From TH-plancto1 sp043777375 (GTDB lineage Bacteria > Planctomycetota > Planctomycetia > Planctomycetales > Planctomycetaceae), in NCBI GenBank assembly GCA_043777375.1, contig JAYWHX010000047.1, positions 93,417 to 157,416 of the forward strand: DNA of 64,000 nucleotides, written 5' to 3'. The first letter of the stretch is position 1, and each line of letters starts with the position of its first letter. Below are positions 29,525 through 37,673 of this stretch, piece by piece. Position numbers and translations under genes: made by a program. The notes beneath the pieces are model-generated. The model was not told the origin of the DNA and searched no databases. It was given only the letters and a program-made list of their open reading frames with translations.

Positions 29525-29740
29525 ATGCCGACCTTCGACTGGCAAACCCTCATCGCACTCGCGTGTGTGGCCTTTTCAGCTGCGCTGATCGTGCGCCGCA
29601 TTTGGAGTTTCCTGCACCCCGTCAGCAGTGGTTGTGGTGGGGGGTGCGTGGGGTGCGGATCGGCAGCTGGCCAGCCTGCGGGGCCACTGGTGGCATTGTC
29701 GCTGCCTCCACGCGCTGAACATCTCAAGCCGGAAGCGTGA
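29525..29740 (+). CDS. Small Cys-rich single-span membrane protein (FeoB-associated-like)
   Basis: 71 residues from ATG 29525, supported by GGAGG six bases upstream. One N-terminal membrane helix (TLIALACVAFSAALIVRRIW) is followed by the cysteine cluster SGCGGGCVGCGS and a short tail. Helix-then-CxxxCxxC is the layout of the FeoB-associated Cys-rich membrane proteins, but no feo gene is in the window, so the name reflects layout only. Divergent from the phosphomannomutase gene. Confidence 0.65.
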   Translation: MPTFDWQTLIALACVAFSAALIVRRIWSFLHPVSSGCGGGCVGCGSAAGQPAGPLVALSLPPRAEHLKPEA

Positions 29741-30197
29741 GTGGACAGAGCTGATGCAGTATTCCGCATGTCCAGCCAGATTCTATGGCACCGGGATCAC
29801 CACCCCACGCGCCGTCGACATGACCCCCTTAGCTAAGAGCGTGGCGGTCACCTCTGTTTAGTCCGCAGCGCCAGCGAGGGCCGCGTGCCATACACCGTAG
29901 TTTTCGCAGAAAGTAAGCTTCGCTCGTCGCTTGATCTCCGAAAAGAAAGTTGCCTCGCCATTGAATCGCGACCCTGGCCAGCAGATTGACTCACAGCCCA
30001 AGCGATCGGTGTCCGGTACGGGCCCATGCTGGCGCAGCGGGCTGGAAGTCGGAAATACTCTCCGAGGCGATAATATTTGACCGCACACGTATTTCGCCAA
30101 GTCAGTGGCGTACACTTGCCACTGCCCGAGAACTCGGTTCCAATTCCAGATAAGTCTGTATTTTCCCTCTCTCGCGATTCGCCTCTCGGAGCCAGCG
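29741..30197. other. Intergenic region with a degenerate copy of a genome repeat
   Basis: About 460 bp without a supportable gene. At 29860-29893 it carries CCGCAGCGCCAGCGAGGG followed by CCGCGTGCC, a half copy of the perfect palindrome at 40021-40078. The rest shows no clear structure. Confidence 0.55.
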
Positions 30198-31070
30198 ATG
30201 CCGATTCCCGTCAAGTGTGAATGTGGTAAGTCCCTGAACATCCCCGATCAGTACGCCGGACAGAAGGTCAAATGCCCCTCCTGCTCTGCGACCGTCTCAG
30301 TGCCCTCCGGGTCACCTGCACCCAAGCCCGCTCGCTCGCTGGGCTCTCCGTTACCATCGCAGAACGAAGACGGGCCGGAGGACGGTCGCTACTCGCTCGA
30401 CGAGTTCATCCGTCGCAGCTCCGAGCGCGATCATGGGCAGGGGCTGTTCGAGCTGGAAAGCGAGCGGCTGCTGGAGATCAATCTCGATGGGATGGCGTGG
30501 ACCAAGAAGGGTTCGATGGTCGCTTATGTCGGAGACGTGAAGTTCACTCGCGAGGGGATTCTGGAACACGGCATCGGCAAGTTCCTCAAGAAAGCCCTCA
30601 CCGGAGAGGGGACCCCGCTGACCAAAGCGGAAGGGACCGGCAAGGTGTACCTCGCCGATGCGGGGAAGAAGGTCACGATCCTGGAACTCGAAGACGACTC
30701 GATCTATGTGAATGCCAATGATGTACTGGCCTTTGAAGACGGCATCGAGCACGACATCAAGATGATGCGCAAGATCACCGGCATGATGGCGGGGGGGTTG
30801 TTCAATATGAAGCTCAGCGGCACCGGCATGATTGCGATCACCACACATTATGACCCGCTGACTCTGCGTGTCCGCCCAGGGCATCCTGTCTGCACCGATC
30901 CCAACGCGACCGTCGCGTGGTCAGGCAGCCTGTCACCGAACTTCAAGACCGATATCTCGCTGAAGACTTTCTTCGGTCGCGGCAGCGGCGAATCGATCCA
31001 GATGCTGTTCGAAGGGGATGGCTTCGTCGTGATCCAGCCGTATGAAGAGGTTTACTTCCAGGGGCAGTGA
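30198..31070 (+). CDS. Zinc-ribbon plus AIM24 family protein
   Basis: 290 residues from ATG 30198 (MPIPVKCECGKSLNIPDQYA). The N-terminus is a short zinc ribbon (CECGK...CPSCS, residues 7 to about 30) of the type many planctomycete proteins carry. After a Pro/Ser linker comes an AIM24/DUF124 domain (about 70-290): LLEINLDGMAWTKKGSMVAY, TGKVYLADAGKKVTILELED, and the C-terminal GSGESIQMLFEGDGFVVIQP. The family's function is unsettled (yeast Aim24 is mitochondrial). No signal peptide. Transcribed alone; an extended start at 30105 is not needed. Confidence 0.85.
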   Translation: MPIPVKCECGKSLNIPDQYAGQKVKCPSCSATVSVPSGSPAPKPARSLGSPLPSQNEDGPEDGRYSLDEFIRRSSERDHGQGLFELESERLLEINLDGMAWTKKGSMVAYVGDVKFTREGILEHGIGKFLKKALTGEGTPLTKAEGTGKVYLADAGKKVTILELEDDSIYVNANDVLAFEDGIEHDIKMMRKITGMMAGGLFNMKLSGTGMIAITTHYDPLTLRVRPGHPVCTDPNATVAWSGSLSPNFKTDISLKTFFGRGSGESIQMLFEGDGFVVIQPYEEVYFQGQ

Positions 31071-31155
31071 GACAGGGGGGTTGAGCGATTCGGTCATCCA
31101 GTAGATGACCGAATCTACTCAAGCTGACTTTTCAAAGTCCAGAATTGAATGACTC

Positions 31156-31848
31156 ATGGGCAGAGCTTCACTTAGCATCGTCTACGATCGGCCATTCTCG
31201 AAGGAACTGGCAGAAGAGGTGCTTGCAACAATAGTTCGTGTGACTCGACAGTGTTGGATCGAGGGGTGGGACGAGTGGTCAATGGATTTTCGAGGTGAGT
31301 TGAGCGTTGCAATCGATGCTGCGCTGGATGCGATGCGAACCGATTTAACACAACCCGATCACAGCGGAATGAGTGCTGTCGTTGTTCACTCTCCCACAAC
31401 CATTTGTGGAACGGAATGTACAGTTTGGCCCAATCGAGGGACTGGTGAGTTGGTCGATTATGAAAAAGCTGAAATACTCTTGCAGATTAACGCTCACAGC
31501 TTTTACGAAGATCGCGGTGAGCGAGAAAAAGTCAGACTTCGGCATGGCTGGCAAGCTTGTCGGGAGCCTGATCCGAAATTACCCAAACCGTGGCAGCAGA
31601 TGCCACCGCGATCGATCGAGTATGAGAGATGGTGGAGGCGTTATGAGGAGGCGGAATCAGCAAAAGACGATGTCGGAGAGAAGAACTATGAGTATTTCAT
31701 GCGAATCGTGGCTATACTCAAAGACCTTCATCCAATACTCTTTTACGAGGCGGAAGACAGCTTTACCGAGTATGAGAGTTGGCCACAACAGAAGGCCCGG
31801 TGGGCTCGCGAGGATGCGGAACAAGAGGTATCCGAAGGGAGCGACTGA
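31156..31848 (+). CDS. Hypothetical protein
   Basis: 230 residues, not recognised. It is soluble, with no signal peptide or membrane helix. It is Trp- and acid-rich in its second half (ERWWRRYEEAESAKDDVGEK and ESWPQQKARWAREDAEQE), which looks alpha-helical. The gene is AT-richer than the flanking AIM24 and sppA genes. The start ATG 31156 has no clear ribosome-binding site. Confidence 0.55.
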   Translation: MGRASLSIVYDRPFSKELAEEVLATIVRVTRQCWIEGWDEWSMDFRGELSVAIDAALDAMRTDLTQPDHSGMSAVVVHSPTTICGTECTVWPNRGTGELVDYEKAEILLQINAHSFYEDRGEREKVRLRHGWQACREPDPKLPKPWQQMPPRSIEYERWWRRYEEAESAKDDVGEKNYEYFMRIVAILKDLHPILFYEAEDSFTEYESWPQQKARWAREDAEQEVSEGSD

Positions 31849-31964
31849 TCGACTTCTCCATCGTCAATTTCCACCCTGATCGGTACACTGAAGTAGAACA
31901 TCCCTAAAACCCGGCTTGACCGGTAGCAGTTCTACCCGCACTTCCGCCGATGGAAGGTCCCATC

Positions 31965-33863
31965 ATGAACCACCTCTCTCCCCGCCTGTTCGCACTTGTG
32001 GCACTTGCCCTTGGGGCACTCGCTGTATCCGGTCTCCAGGCCGCTGACGATAAAAAGCCCGTCGCCAAGCCGCCGATCGCAGCTGTGTTTGGCATTAAGG
32101 GGACGTTGCTGGAAACGCCGATTCCGGATGATCCGTTGTTTGGGGCGGTGGGTCTGGAGTCGCTGAACACGATGATCGCCCGCCTCGATAAGGCAGCGAC
32201 GGACGAGAATGTGAAGGCGGTCGTCTTCATGCTCAGCTCCCCCGAGCTGAACTATGCTCAAGTCGAGGAGCTGCGCGAAGCGATGGACCGCGTGAAGGCG
32301 AGCGGCAAGAAGATCTACGCCTTCTCTGATAGCTTGGACACCAAGAGTTATTCGCTGGTGGCTGGGGCGAGCCGCATCAGCGTGGTGCCGACCGGCGATC
32401 TGTGGATCACCGGGATCTATGGCGAGCAAATGTACCTGCGCGGGATGTTCGACCTGCTGGGTGTCGAGCCCGACTTCCTGACCTGCGGGGCGTATAAAAG
32501 TGCAGCGGAGCAGTACACCCGCAGTGGCCCCAGTGATGAAGCCAAGGAGATGTATACGTGGCTGTACGATGGACTCTTTGAGCGAGTCGTGGATCTGATT
32601 GCGACCGGTCGCAATGTGCCGACCGAGAAGGCTCAGGAGTGGATCAAGGGCGGGCTCTATTCAGCCGAAGGTGGAGTGAAGGCCGGGCTGATCGATGCCG
32701 CAGAAGAGCGACTGGCTCTCGAACAGTTCTTGCGGGCGGAATACGGCGAGACTCTGGTCTTCGACAAGACCTACGGCAAGCCAAAGGGCTTGCAGGTCGA
32801 CATGAACAACCCGTTTGCGCTGCTGCAAGTCTGGGCGCAGATTCTGAACGGTCCACAAGTTCGCAAATCGAACAAGGACCAGATCGCCATCGTCTATATT
32901 GAGGGCGCGATCTCGTTGGGCAATCCCGAATCGTCGCCGCTCTCCCTCTTGGGGTCCTCGGGCGGGGCGTACAGCGAACCACTCCGTAAGGCACTGCAAG
33001 CAGCTGCGGATGATCCGCAGGTGAAGGCGGTTGTGCTGCGTGTCGACTCTCCCGGCGGATCGGCGACCGCCAGTGATGTGATTCTGCGATCAGTCAATCA
33101 AGTCAAAGCCAAGAAGCCCGTGGTCGTTTCGATGGGGAGCGTCGCGGGCAGCGGTGGCTACTACGTCGCATGCAGCGCTCAGAAGATCTATGCCAATGCG
33201 ACGACGATTACCGGCTCGATTGGGGTGCTGGGCGGCAAGCTGGGCACGCAGAAAGTCTGGAACCGAGTGGGGATCAATTTCCAAGGCAACGAGCGAGGCG
33301 AGAAGGCTGGAATGCTCTTCGCCGGTCGCAAGTTCACCGATGGCGAGCGGGTCCAGATGCAGTCCTGGATGGATGAGATCTACGGAGTCTTCAAGGGCCA
33401 TGTGACCGCCGGTCGCGGTGACAAGATTAAGAAGCCAATCGACGACATCGCGGGCGGACGAGTCTACACCGGGAAGCAGGCTATTGAAATCGGCCTCGTC
33501 GACGAGATTGGCACCCTGAATGATGCCATTGAATTCGCAGCCTCCGAAGCCAAGGTGGCCAAAGATTACGAGCTGCAAGTCCTGCCCCGCCCGACGAATC
33601 CACTAGAGACTCTCCTCGGCGACCTGTCCGCTGGGGCTCCGAAGAAAGACGACAAGCATCTGGAACTACCGGGTGGAGAAGGCATCGGAATCTCCTTCAA
33701 GCAGGATTCGATCACGAGCGACACCCTCATGAAGCAGGCCCTTCCGCTGTTGAAGGGTCTCGACCCGCACCGCACGAAGCTGGTCCTGCAAGCTCTGCTG
33801 CACCTCGATCAAGTGCAACAAGAACGCGCCGTGCTGGCGATGCCAGGGGTGTTTGTGGAGTAG
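31965..33863 (+). CDS. sppA: Signal peptide peptidase SppA, 67K type
   Basis: 632 residues, a double-domain S49 serine protease that degrades cleaved signal peptides at the membrane. ATG 31965 is chosen because GGAAGG lies seven bases upstream; the ATG at 31950 overlaps that site. An N-terminal signal/anchor (LFALVALALGALAVSGLQA, then ADD) is clear. The catalytic dyad is split between the two halves as in E. coli SppA: Lys178 in GAYKSAAEQYTR and Ser396 in VAGSGGYYVACSA. VVLRVDSPGGSATASDVI and ITGSIGVLGGK are typical of S49. The C-terminal 90 residues form an extra region not needed for catalysis. Monocistronic, followed by a hairpin at 33877. Confidence 0.93.
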   Translation: MNHLSPRLFALVALALGALAVSGLQAADDKKPVAKPPIAAVFGIKGTLLETPIPDDPLFGAVGLESLNTMIARLDKAATDENVKAVVFMLSSPELNYAQVEELREAMDRVKASGKKIYAFSDSLDTKSYSLVAGASRISVVPTGDLWITGIYGEQMYLRGMFDLLGVEPDFLTCGAYKSAAEQYTRSGPSDEAKEMYTWLYDGLFERVVDLIATGRNVPTEKAQEWIKGGLYSAEGGVKAGLIDAAEERLALEQFLRAEYGETLVFDKTYGKPKGLQVDMNNPFALLQVWAQILNGPQVRKSNKDQIAIVYIEGAISLGNPESSPLSLLGSSGGAYSEPLRKALQAAADDPQVKAVVLRVDSPGGSATASDVILRSVNQVKAKKPVVVSMGSVAGSGGYYVACSAQKIYANATTITGSIGVLGGKLGTQKVWNRVGINFQGNERGEKAGMLFAGRKFTDGERVQMQSWMDEIYGVFKGHVTAGRGDKIKKPIDDIAGGRVYTGKQAIEIGLVDEIGTLNDAIEFAASEAKVAKDYELQVLPRPTNPLETLLGDLSAGAPKKDDKHLELPGGEGIGISFKQDSITSDTLMKQALPLLKGLDPHRTKLVLQALLHLDQVQQERAVLAMPGVFVE

Positions 33864-33876
33864 GTCGAGTTGGTGA

Positions 33877-33900
33877 CTCCCCCGGCGTCTGCTGGGGGAG
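33877..33900 (+). terminator. G/C-run hairpin after sppA
   Basis: CTCCCCC and GGGGGAG form a 7-bp stem around a 10-base loop, 13 bp past the stop. No T-run follows. It resembles the short G/C-run palindromes at 26156 and 60555, so it may be a repeat-family member used as a terminator. Confidence 0.4.
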
Positions 33901-33977
33901 ATACTGAGATTACATGTGAAATTGAAGCAAACTGCTCGGTGCTATTTTCATATCGGCCCGGATCTTAGGACTCGTGC

Positions 33978-35306
33978 ATGTTCTCATGGTTTCGCACGTC
34001 CTGCCCCGTTGAGTTCAAACACAAAGTCTGGATTGAATATCGACTGCGACATTTGGTCCAGCGGCTAGGGGTGAATCGAATCATTGTGGACAACGTTCTG
34101 ATCCCGACTGCCACTGCGATTCCTGAGTTGTCACCTGGAAAAGTTCCTGATGTCGAGGCACTATCTCAGCGTCTGTGCGATTTCATGAAGATTGATCGTG
34201 CGGGTCTGACCATTGATGTTGTCGACGAGCTTCCGATGGACAACGCTTCTGGGGTTTACCGCCAAAAAGATCGGTCGATACTCCTCTTGAGTTCACTACT
34301 CGGCGATCCCGCCCAACTCCTGGCAACTCTGATCCACGAAATGCTTCATGACCTCCTGCTGCATGGTGGCATTCTGACTGGCGATGAAGGTGATCATGAA
34401 CAGATGACCGATCTGGCAGGTTGCATTGTGGGATGCGGACTCCCCTTGGCCAATGCAACGACTCATTTTCTGAGTGGGTATGAGGGGGGGTGGAGTTGGT
34501 GGACGACCAGTCGCTCTGGCTACTTGTCATCTCCCGAATTCGGTTACGCACTTGCCCTCTGTTGCTGGTGGAACGAGCAGGACCGCCCACCGGAGTGGAG
34601 CCAGTACCTGCGACTTGATGCTCGAGAACCACTTGAGAAGGGACTGAGATTTTTGCGACGAACGGAGGACTCATTATTTCGACGGTCACTCGCTGGCGGC
34701 ATCGTGATCCCTTGCGAATCTGATCACAAGCAAGCACTGATCTCTGGGAGTCGGACACAGATTCTGGGGGCCCTGTGGGACGCGATGAATGAGGAGATCG
34801 ACTTAGACGGCGAGCGAGTCTGCGAACTCATACCTCATTCCGATCCCCAGATTCGACTCGCAGCCTGTGATTTCCTGTCACAACATCATGTCACCGAGAG
34901 GGCCTGTGACGCTCTTTCTGGAGCAACAGGGGACACTGACCCGGAAGTCAGAGCGAGCGGCGTATTCGCCTACATTCGGGGTTATGCAGACGACCGCGAT
35001 GTGGAAAGAGTGATTCAACGTTCACTGTGTGATCCGAGTGTGATTGTCGTCCAGGCAGTATTAACAGCACTTTTCGAATCTCCGGTTTGGAGCACAGCAA
35101 TAGAGGCTTCAGTCCTCGATCTTCTCGCGAAGTCTGTGCTGTGTGGAATAGGTGTTGAGCCCGAAATGATACTGAGCTTGCTACTTAAGAAGTCAGTGGA
35201 CCTCAATCAGAAGATTCGGCAGCGGCTCGCAGACCCCGAGTATCGATTCGAGATGGCAACAACATTGAAGATGCTTCGGGGCCTTGTGGCTGAGACTTCT
35301 ACTTGA
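33978..35306 (+). CDS. HExxH metallopeptidase-like protein with C-terminal HEAT-like repeats
   Basis: 442 residues, family not recognised. Residues 116-124 (LATLIHEMLH) give a gluzincin-type HEMLH, followed by LLLHGG and GDEGDHEQMTDLAGC, where Glu141 or the following Asp could be the third zinc ligand. Residues about 280-440 look like HEAT repeats (DPQIRLAACDFLSQHHVTER, DPEVRASGVFAYIRG, DPSVIVVQAVLTALFES). No signal peptide, so probably cytoplasmic. The gene is somewhat AT-richer than sppA. The 234 bp after it hold no supportable gene. Confidence 0.6.
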   Translation: MFSWFRTSCPVEFKHKVWIEYRLRHLVQRLGVNRIIVDNVLIPTATAIPELSPGKVPDVEALSQRLCDFMKIDRAGLTIDVVDELPMDNASGVYRQKDRSILLLSSLLGDPAQLLATLIHEMLHDLLLHGGILTGDEGDHEQMTDLAGCIVGCGLPLANATTHFLSGYEGGWSWWTTSRSGYLSSPEFGYALALCCWWNEQDRPPEWSQYLRLDAREPLEKGLRFLRRTEDSLFRRSLAGGIVIPCESDHKQALISGSRTQILGALWDAMNEEIDLDGERVCELIPHSDPQIRLAACDFLSQHHVTERACDALSGATGDTDPEVRASGVFAYIRGYADDRDVERVIQRSLCDPSVIVVQAVLTALFESPVWSTAIEASVLDLLAKSVLCGIGVEPEMILSLLLKKSVDLNQKIRQRLADPEYRFEMATTLKMLRGLVAETST

Positions 35307-35540
35307 TCTCGATCAATCGTCGGAACGAGCCCAGAGTCGACTCACCGTCGAAGACATGACACAGCAGGCTCTAGCCAGTTGGGACCGAGAGCCGATATTT
35401 CTTCTATCGAGCCTGTCCAAGAACATAGAGGTCTCTGGCTTGAAGATCAAAGCCGAATTGCAAGACGTCCTTCGTTTGAAGAAGTCCGGGTTTTCACCAC
35501 AGAGAGTTTTGCCACGAGCGCGACTGGCCAAGGGCGAAGC

Positions 35541-36128
35541 ATGTTGTCATTCCGCAAACCAGATGCTGAGTCGATTCGGCGGTTCATCGCGGAACAGGGC
35601 TTGCTACCCCTCACGTACGAGGGTGTCGGTACGACGGCTCGAACGCCTCCGACTGGCTACGTCGTCGATCATACGCGAGTAAAGCTGGGTGTTGGTGAGC
35701 CCACCTTTCTCGCTGCAGTATCCGCCCTGAAGCGCTGGCAGCAGTTCCAGCTCAGCTGGGTCGAGGCTGCTCCGCGCGAAACGCCGCTGCAACCGGGTCA
35801 TGTCGTCTGCGTGATGGGCCATGCGGTGGGAGTGTGGTGGATCAATGCGTGCCGCATTGTGTATGTCGTCGACAAAGCGGGCTCTGTTCAGCGATTTGGG
35901 TTTGCCTACGGCACGTTGCCCGGTCACGTCGAGAGCGGCGAAGAACGATTCTTGATCGAGTGGGACCGCAGTGACGACAGTGTGTGGTACGACATCGTGG
36001 CCTTCTCTCGTCCAAATCATGCACTGACTTGGCTGGGGTATCCGGTGGTTCGGCGATTGCAGAAACGATTCGCTACAGACTCGGGTCAGGCGATGATCGA
36101 AGCGACCAAGGGTTCCCTGTTGAAGTGA
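35541..36128 (+). CDS. DUF1990 family protein
   Basis: 195 residues from ATG 35541 (MLSFRKPDAESIRRFIAEQG). The family pattern is present throughout: Y-E-GVG near 27, GYVVDHTRVKLGVGEPTF, ALKRWQQFQLSWVEA, NACRIVYVVD, RFGFAYGTLPGHVESGEERF, DDSVWYDIVAFSRPNH, and the C-terminal LGYPVVRRLQKRFATDSGQA. The function of DUF1990 is unknown. An open extension upstream to 35379 has no family similarity and is left out. Soluble. Confidence 0.9.
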   Translation: MLSFRKPDAESIRRFIAEQGLLPLTYEGVGTTARTPPTGYVVDHTRVKLGVGEPTFLAAVSALKRWQQFQLSWVEAAPRETPLQPGHVVCVMGHAVGVWWINACRIVYVVDKAGSVQRFGFAYGTLPGHVESGEERFLIEWDRSDDSVWYDIVAFSRPNHALTWLGYPVVRRLQKRFATDSGQAMIEATKGSLLK

Positions 36129-36305
36129 TTGCCGGTGTATTCTGAGTTGAATGACTAAGACACGCGGCGACTGATTTTTGAGACAGTCGCATGCAAACTG
36201 GGCACTGTGTGATTTCACCCTGCCCTCCCGTATCCTGTGGTTGCACTGGCATGAGAGACGAGCGGTCGGCTGCCCCACAGGATTCAAGGAGATGAAGTCG
36301 AGATC

Positions 36306-37673
36306 ATGAGCGAGCTGCTCCCATCACTGAATTCTTTGGCAACGACCACCGAGACCGCTGTAGCGTTCTGGACCTACAACACGCGCGTCGTGCTGCTGGG
36401 CACGACGCTCCTGGGAGTCTGTGCCGGAGTGGTCGGGGCGTTCATGGTACTGCGAAAGCGGGCTCTCGTCGGGGATGTCATCGGTCATTCGGCGCTGCCG
36501 GGAATTGGATTGGCGTTTCTCATCGTCGAGTGGTTCGCACCGGGCTCGGGACGAAGTGTTCCCGGACTGATGTGCGGAGCATTGGTCACCGGATTGCTGG
36601 GCGCGCTCAGCGTCCTCTTCATGGAACGGTCTCAACGGATTAAGCCGGATGCCGCTCTGGCTCTCGTTCTCAGCCTGTTTTACGGGGCGGGGATCGTCTT
36701 GCTGTCGATCGCTCAGAAAGTTCCCAGCGCCGGAACTGCGGGGCTGAGTTCCTATCTCTCGGGCAAAGGAGCGCTGTTGGCGTCCGATGTCCTGACCTTT
36801 GGAGTTGCCAGCGTGGTGGTCCTGGCACTGACGACGTTGTTCTTCAAGGAGCTGTTACTGACCTGCTTCGACAGCGAGTATGCCACAGCCGGTGGATGGC
36901 CGGTAAAGACGCTGGACGCATTGTTGATCTTGTTGGTGGCTGTCGTCACGGTCCTGGGAATGCAGAGTGTGGGCTTAATCCTGGTCGTTGCACTGTTGCT
37001 CACCCCCGCGAGTACGGCCAGATTCTGGACTGACGATGTCCGCCGCGTCGTCCAGCTGTCCGCTGTATTTGGGGGAGTGAGCGCGATTCTCGGCGTTCTA
37101 ATCAGCGCGGGATATTCACTGCCCACGGGGGCGATGATTGTCTTGGCGGGCGTGTCACTGTTTGTGTTCAGCCTCATCTTCGGAACCCATCGCGGGTTGC
37201 TCAACCGATGGGGACAGTCGCGACAGCTGAAGGATCGAATTCTCCGCGATGATATCCTACGGGCGATCTATGAGATCATCGAACTGGATGGTCGGGCTCC
37301 GCTTTCACAAACCGATACGCCGCTTAAGTTCACGCCAACAGAAGTTCTTGAGCGACATAGCTGGTCGATGAAACAGCAACGAGTGCTGCTGCGGGTCCTC
37401 GTGCGGGAAGGCATGATTCTGCACGACGGTGCGGATCTGTGGTGGCTGACACCGGCGGGATTGGAACAGGCCCGCAAGACTGTGCGATTGCATAGGCTGT
37501 GGGAAATCTATTTGTTGGAGTCCGCCAATGCAGCGGAGGGACACGTCGATTTACATGCCGACGTGAGTGAACATTTTCTCGACCCCGAGATGCTCGCCGA
37601 ACTGGAACGGAAGCTGGCGCATCGCATTCCGGCGGGCGAGGTGCCCGTCAGTCCGCATGCGTTACAGCCGTAG
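36306..37673 (+). CDS. ABC-3 type metal permease fused to a DtxR-like regulatory domain
   Basis: 455 residues. The first 300 form an ABC-3 (ZnuB/MntB-type) Mn/Zn/Fe permease with about eight membrane helices and the motif RKRALVGDVIGHSALPGIGL. Residues 311-387 look like a winged helix (RDDILRAIYEIIELDGRAPL). Residues 388-455 resemble the DtxR/MntR dimerisation and metal-binding domain: LTPAGLEQARKTVRLHRLWE, then HVDLHADVSEH and PVSPHA, with candidate metal ligands. The expected partners (ATPase, solute-binding protein) are not adjacent, so it is an orphan or the last gene of a distant set. The fusion suggests that cytoplasmic metal binding directly gates or reports on transport. Its 3' end overlaps copA on the opposite strand by 26 bp. 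Confidence 0.88.
   Translation: MSELLPSLNSLATTTETAVAFWTYNTRVVLLGTTLLGVCAGVVGAFMVLRKRALVGDVIGHSALPGIGLAFLIVEWFAPGSGRSVPGLMCGALVTGLLGALSVLFMERSQRIKPDAALALVLSLFYGAGIVLLSIAQKVPSAGTAGLSSYLSGKGALLASDVLTFGVASVVVLALTTLFFKELLLTCFDSEYATAGGWPVKTLDALLILLVAVVTVLGMQSVGLILVVALLLTPASTARFWTDDVRRVVQLSAVFGGVSAILGVLISAGYSLPTGAMIVLAGVSLFVFSLIFGTHRGLLNRWGQSRQLKDRILRDDILRAIYEIIELDGRAPLSQTDTPLKFTPTEVLERHSWSMKQQRVLLRVLVREGMILHDGADLWWLTPAGLEQARKTVRLHRLWEIYLLESANAAEGHVDLHADVSEHFLDPEMLAELERKLAHRIPAGEVPVSPHALQP

Noticed and set aside
30105..30197. Upstream extension of the AIM24 protein
   Set aside because: Lacks similarity to the zinc-ribbon N-terminus; the ATG at 30198 starts directly at the ribbon.
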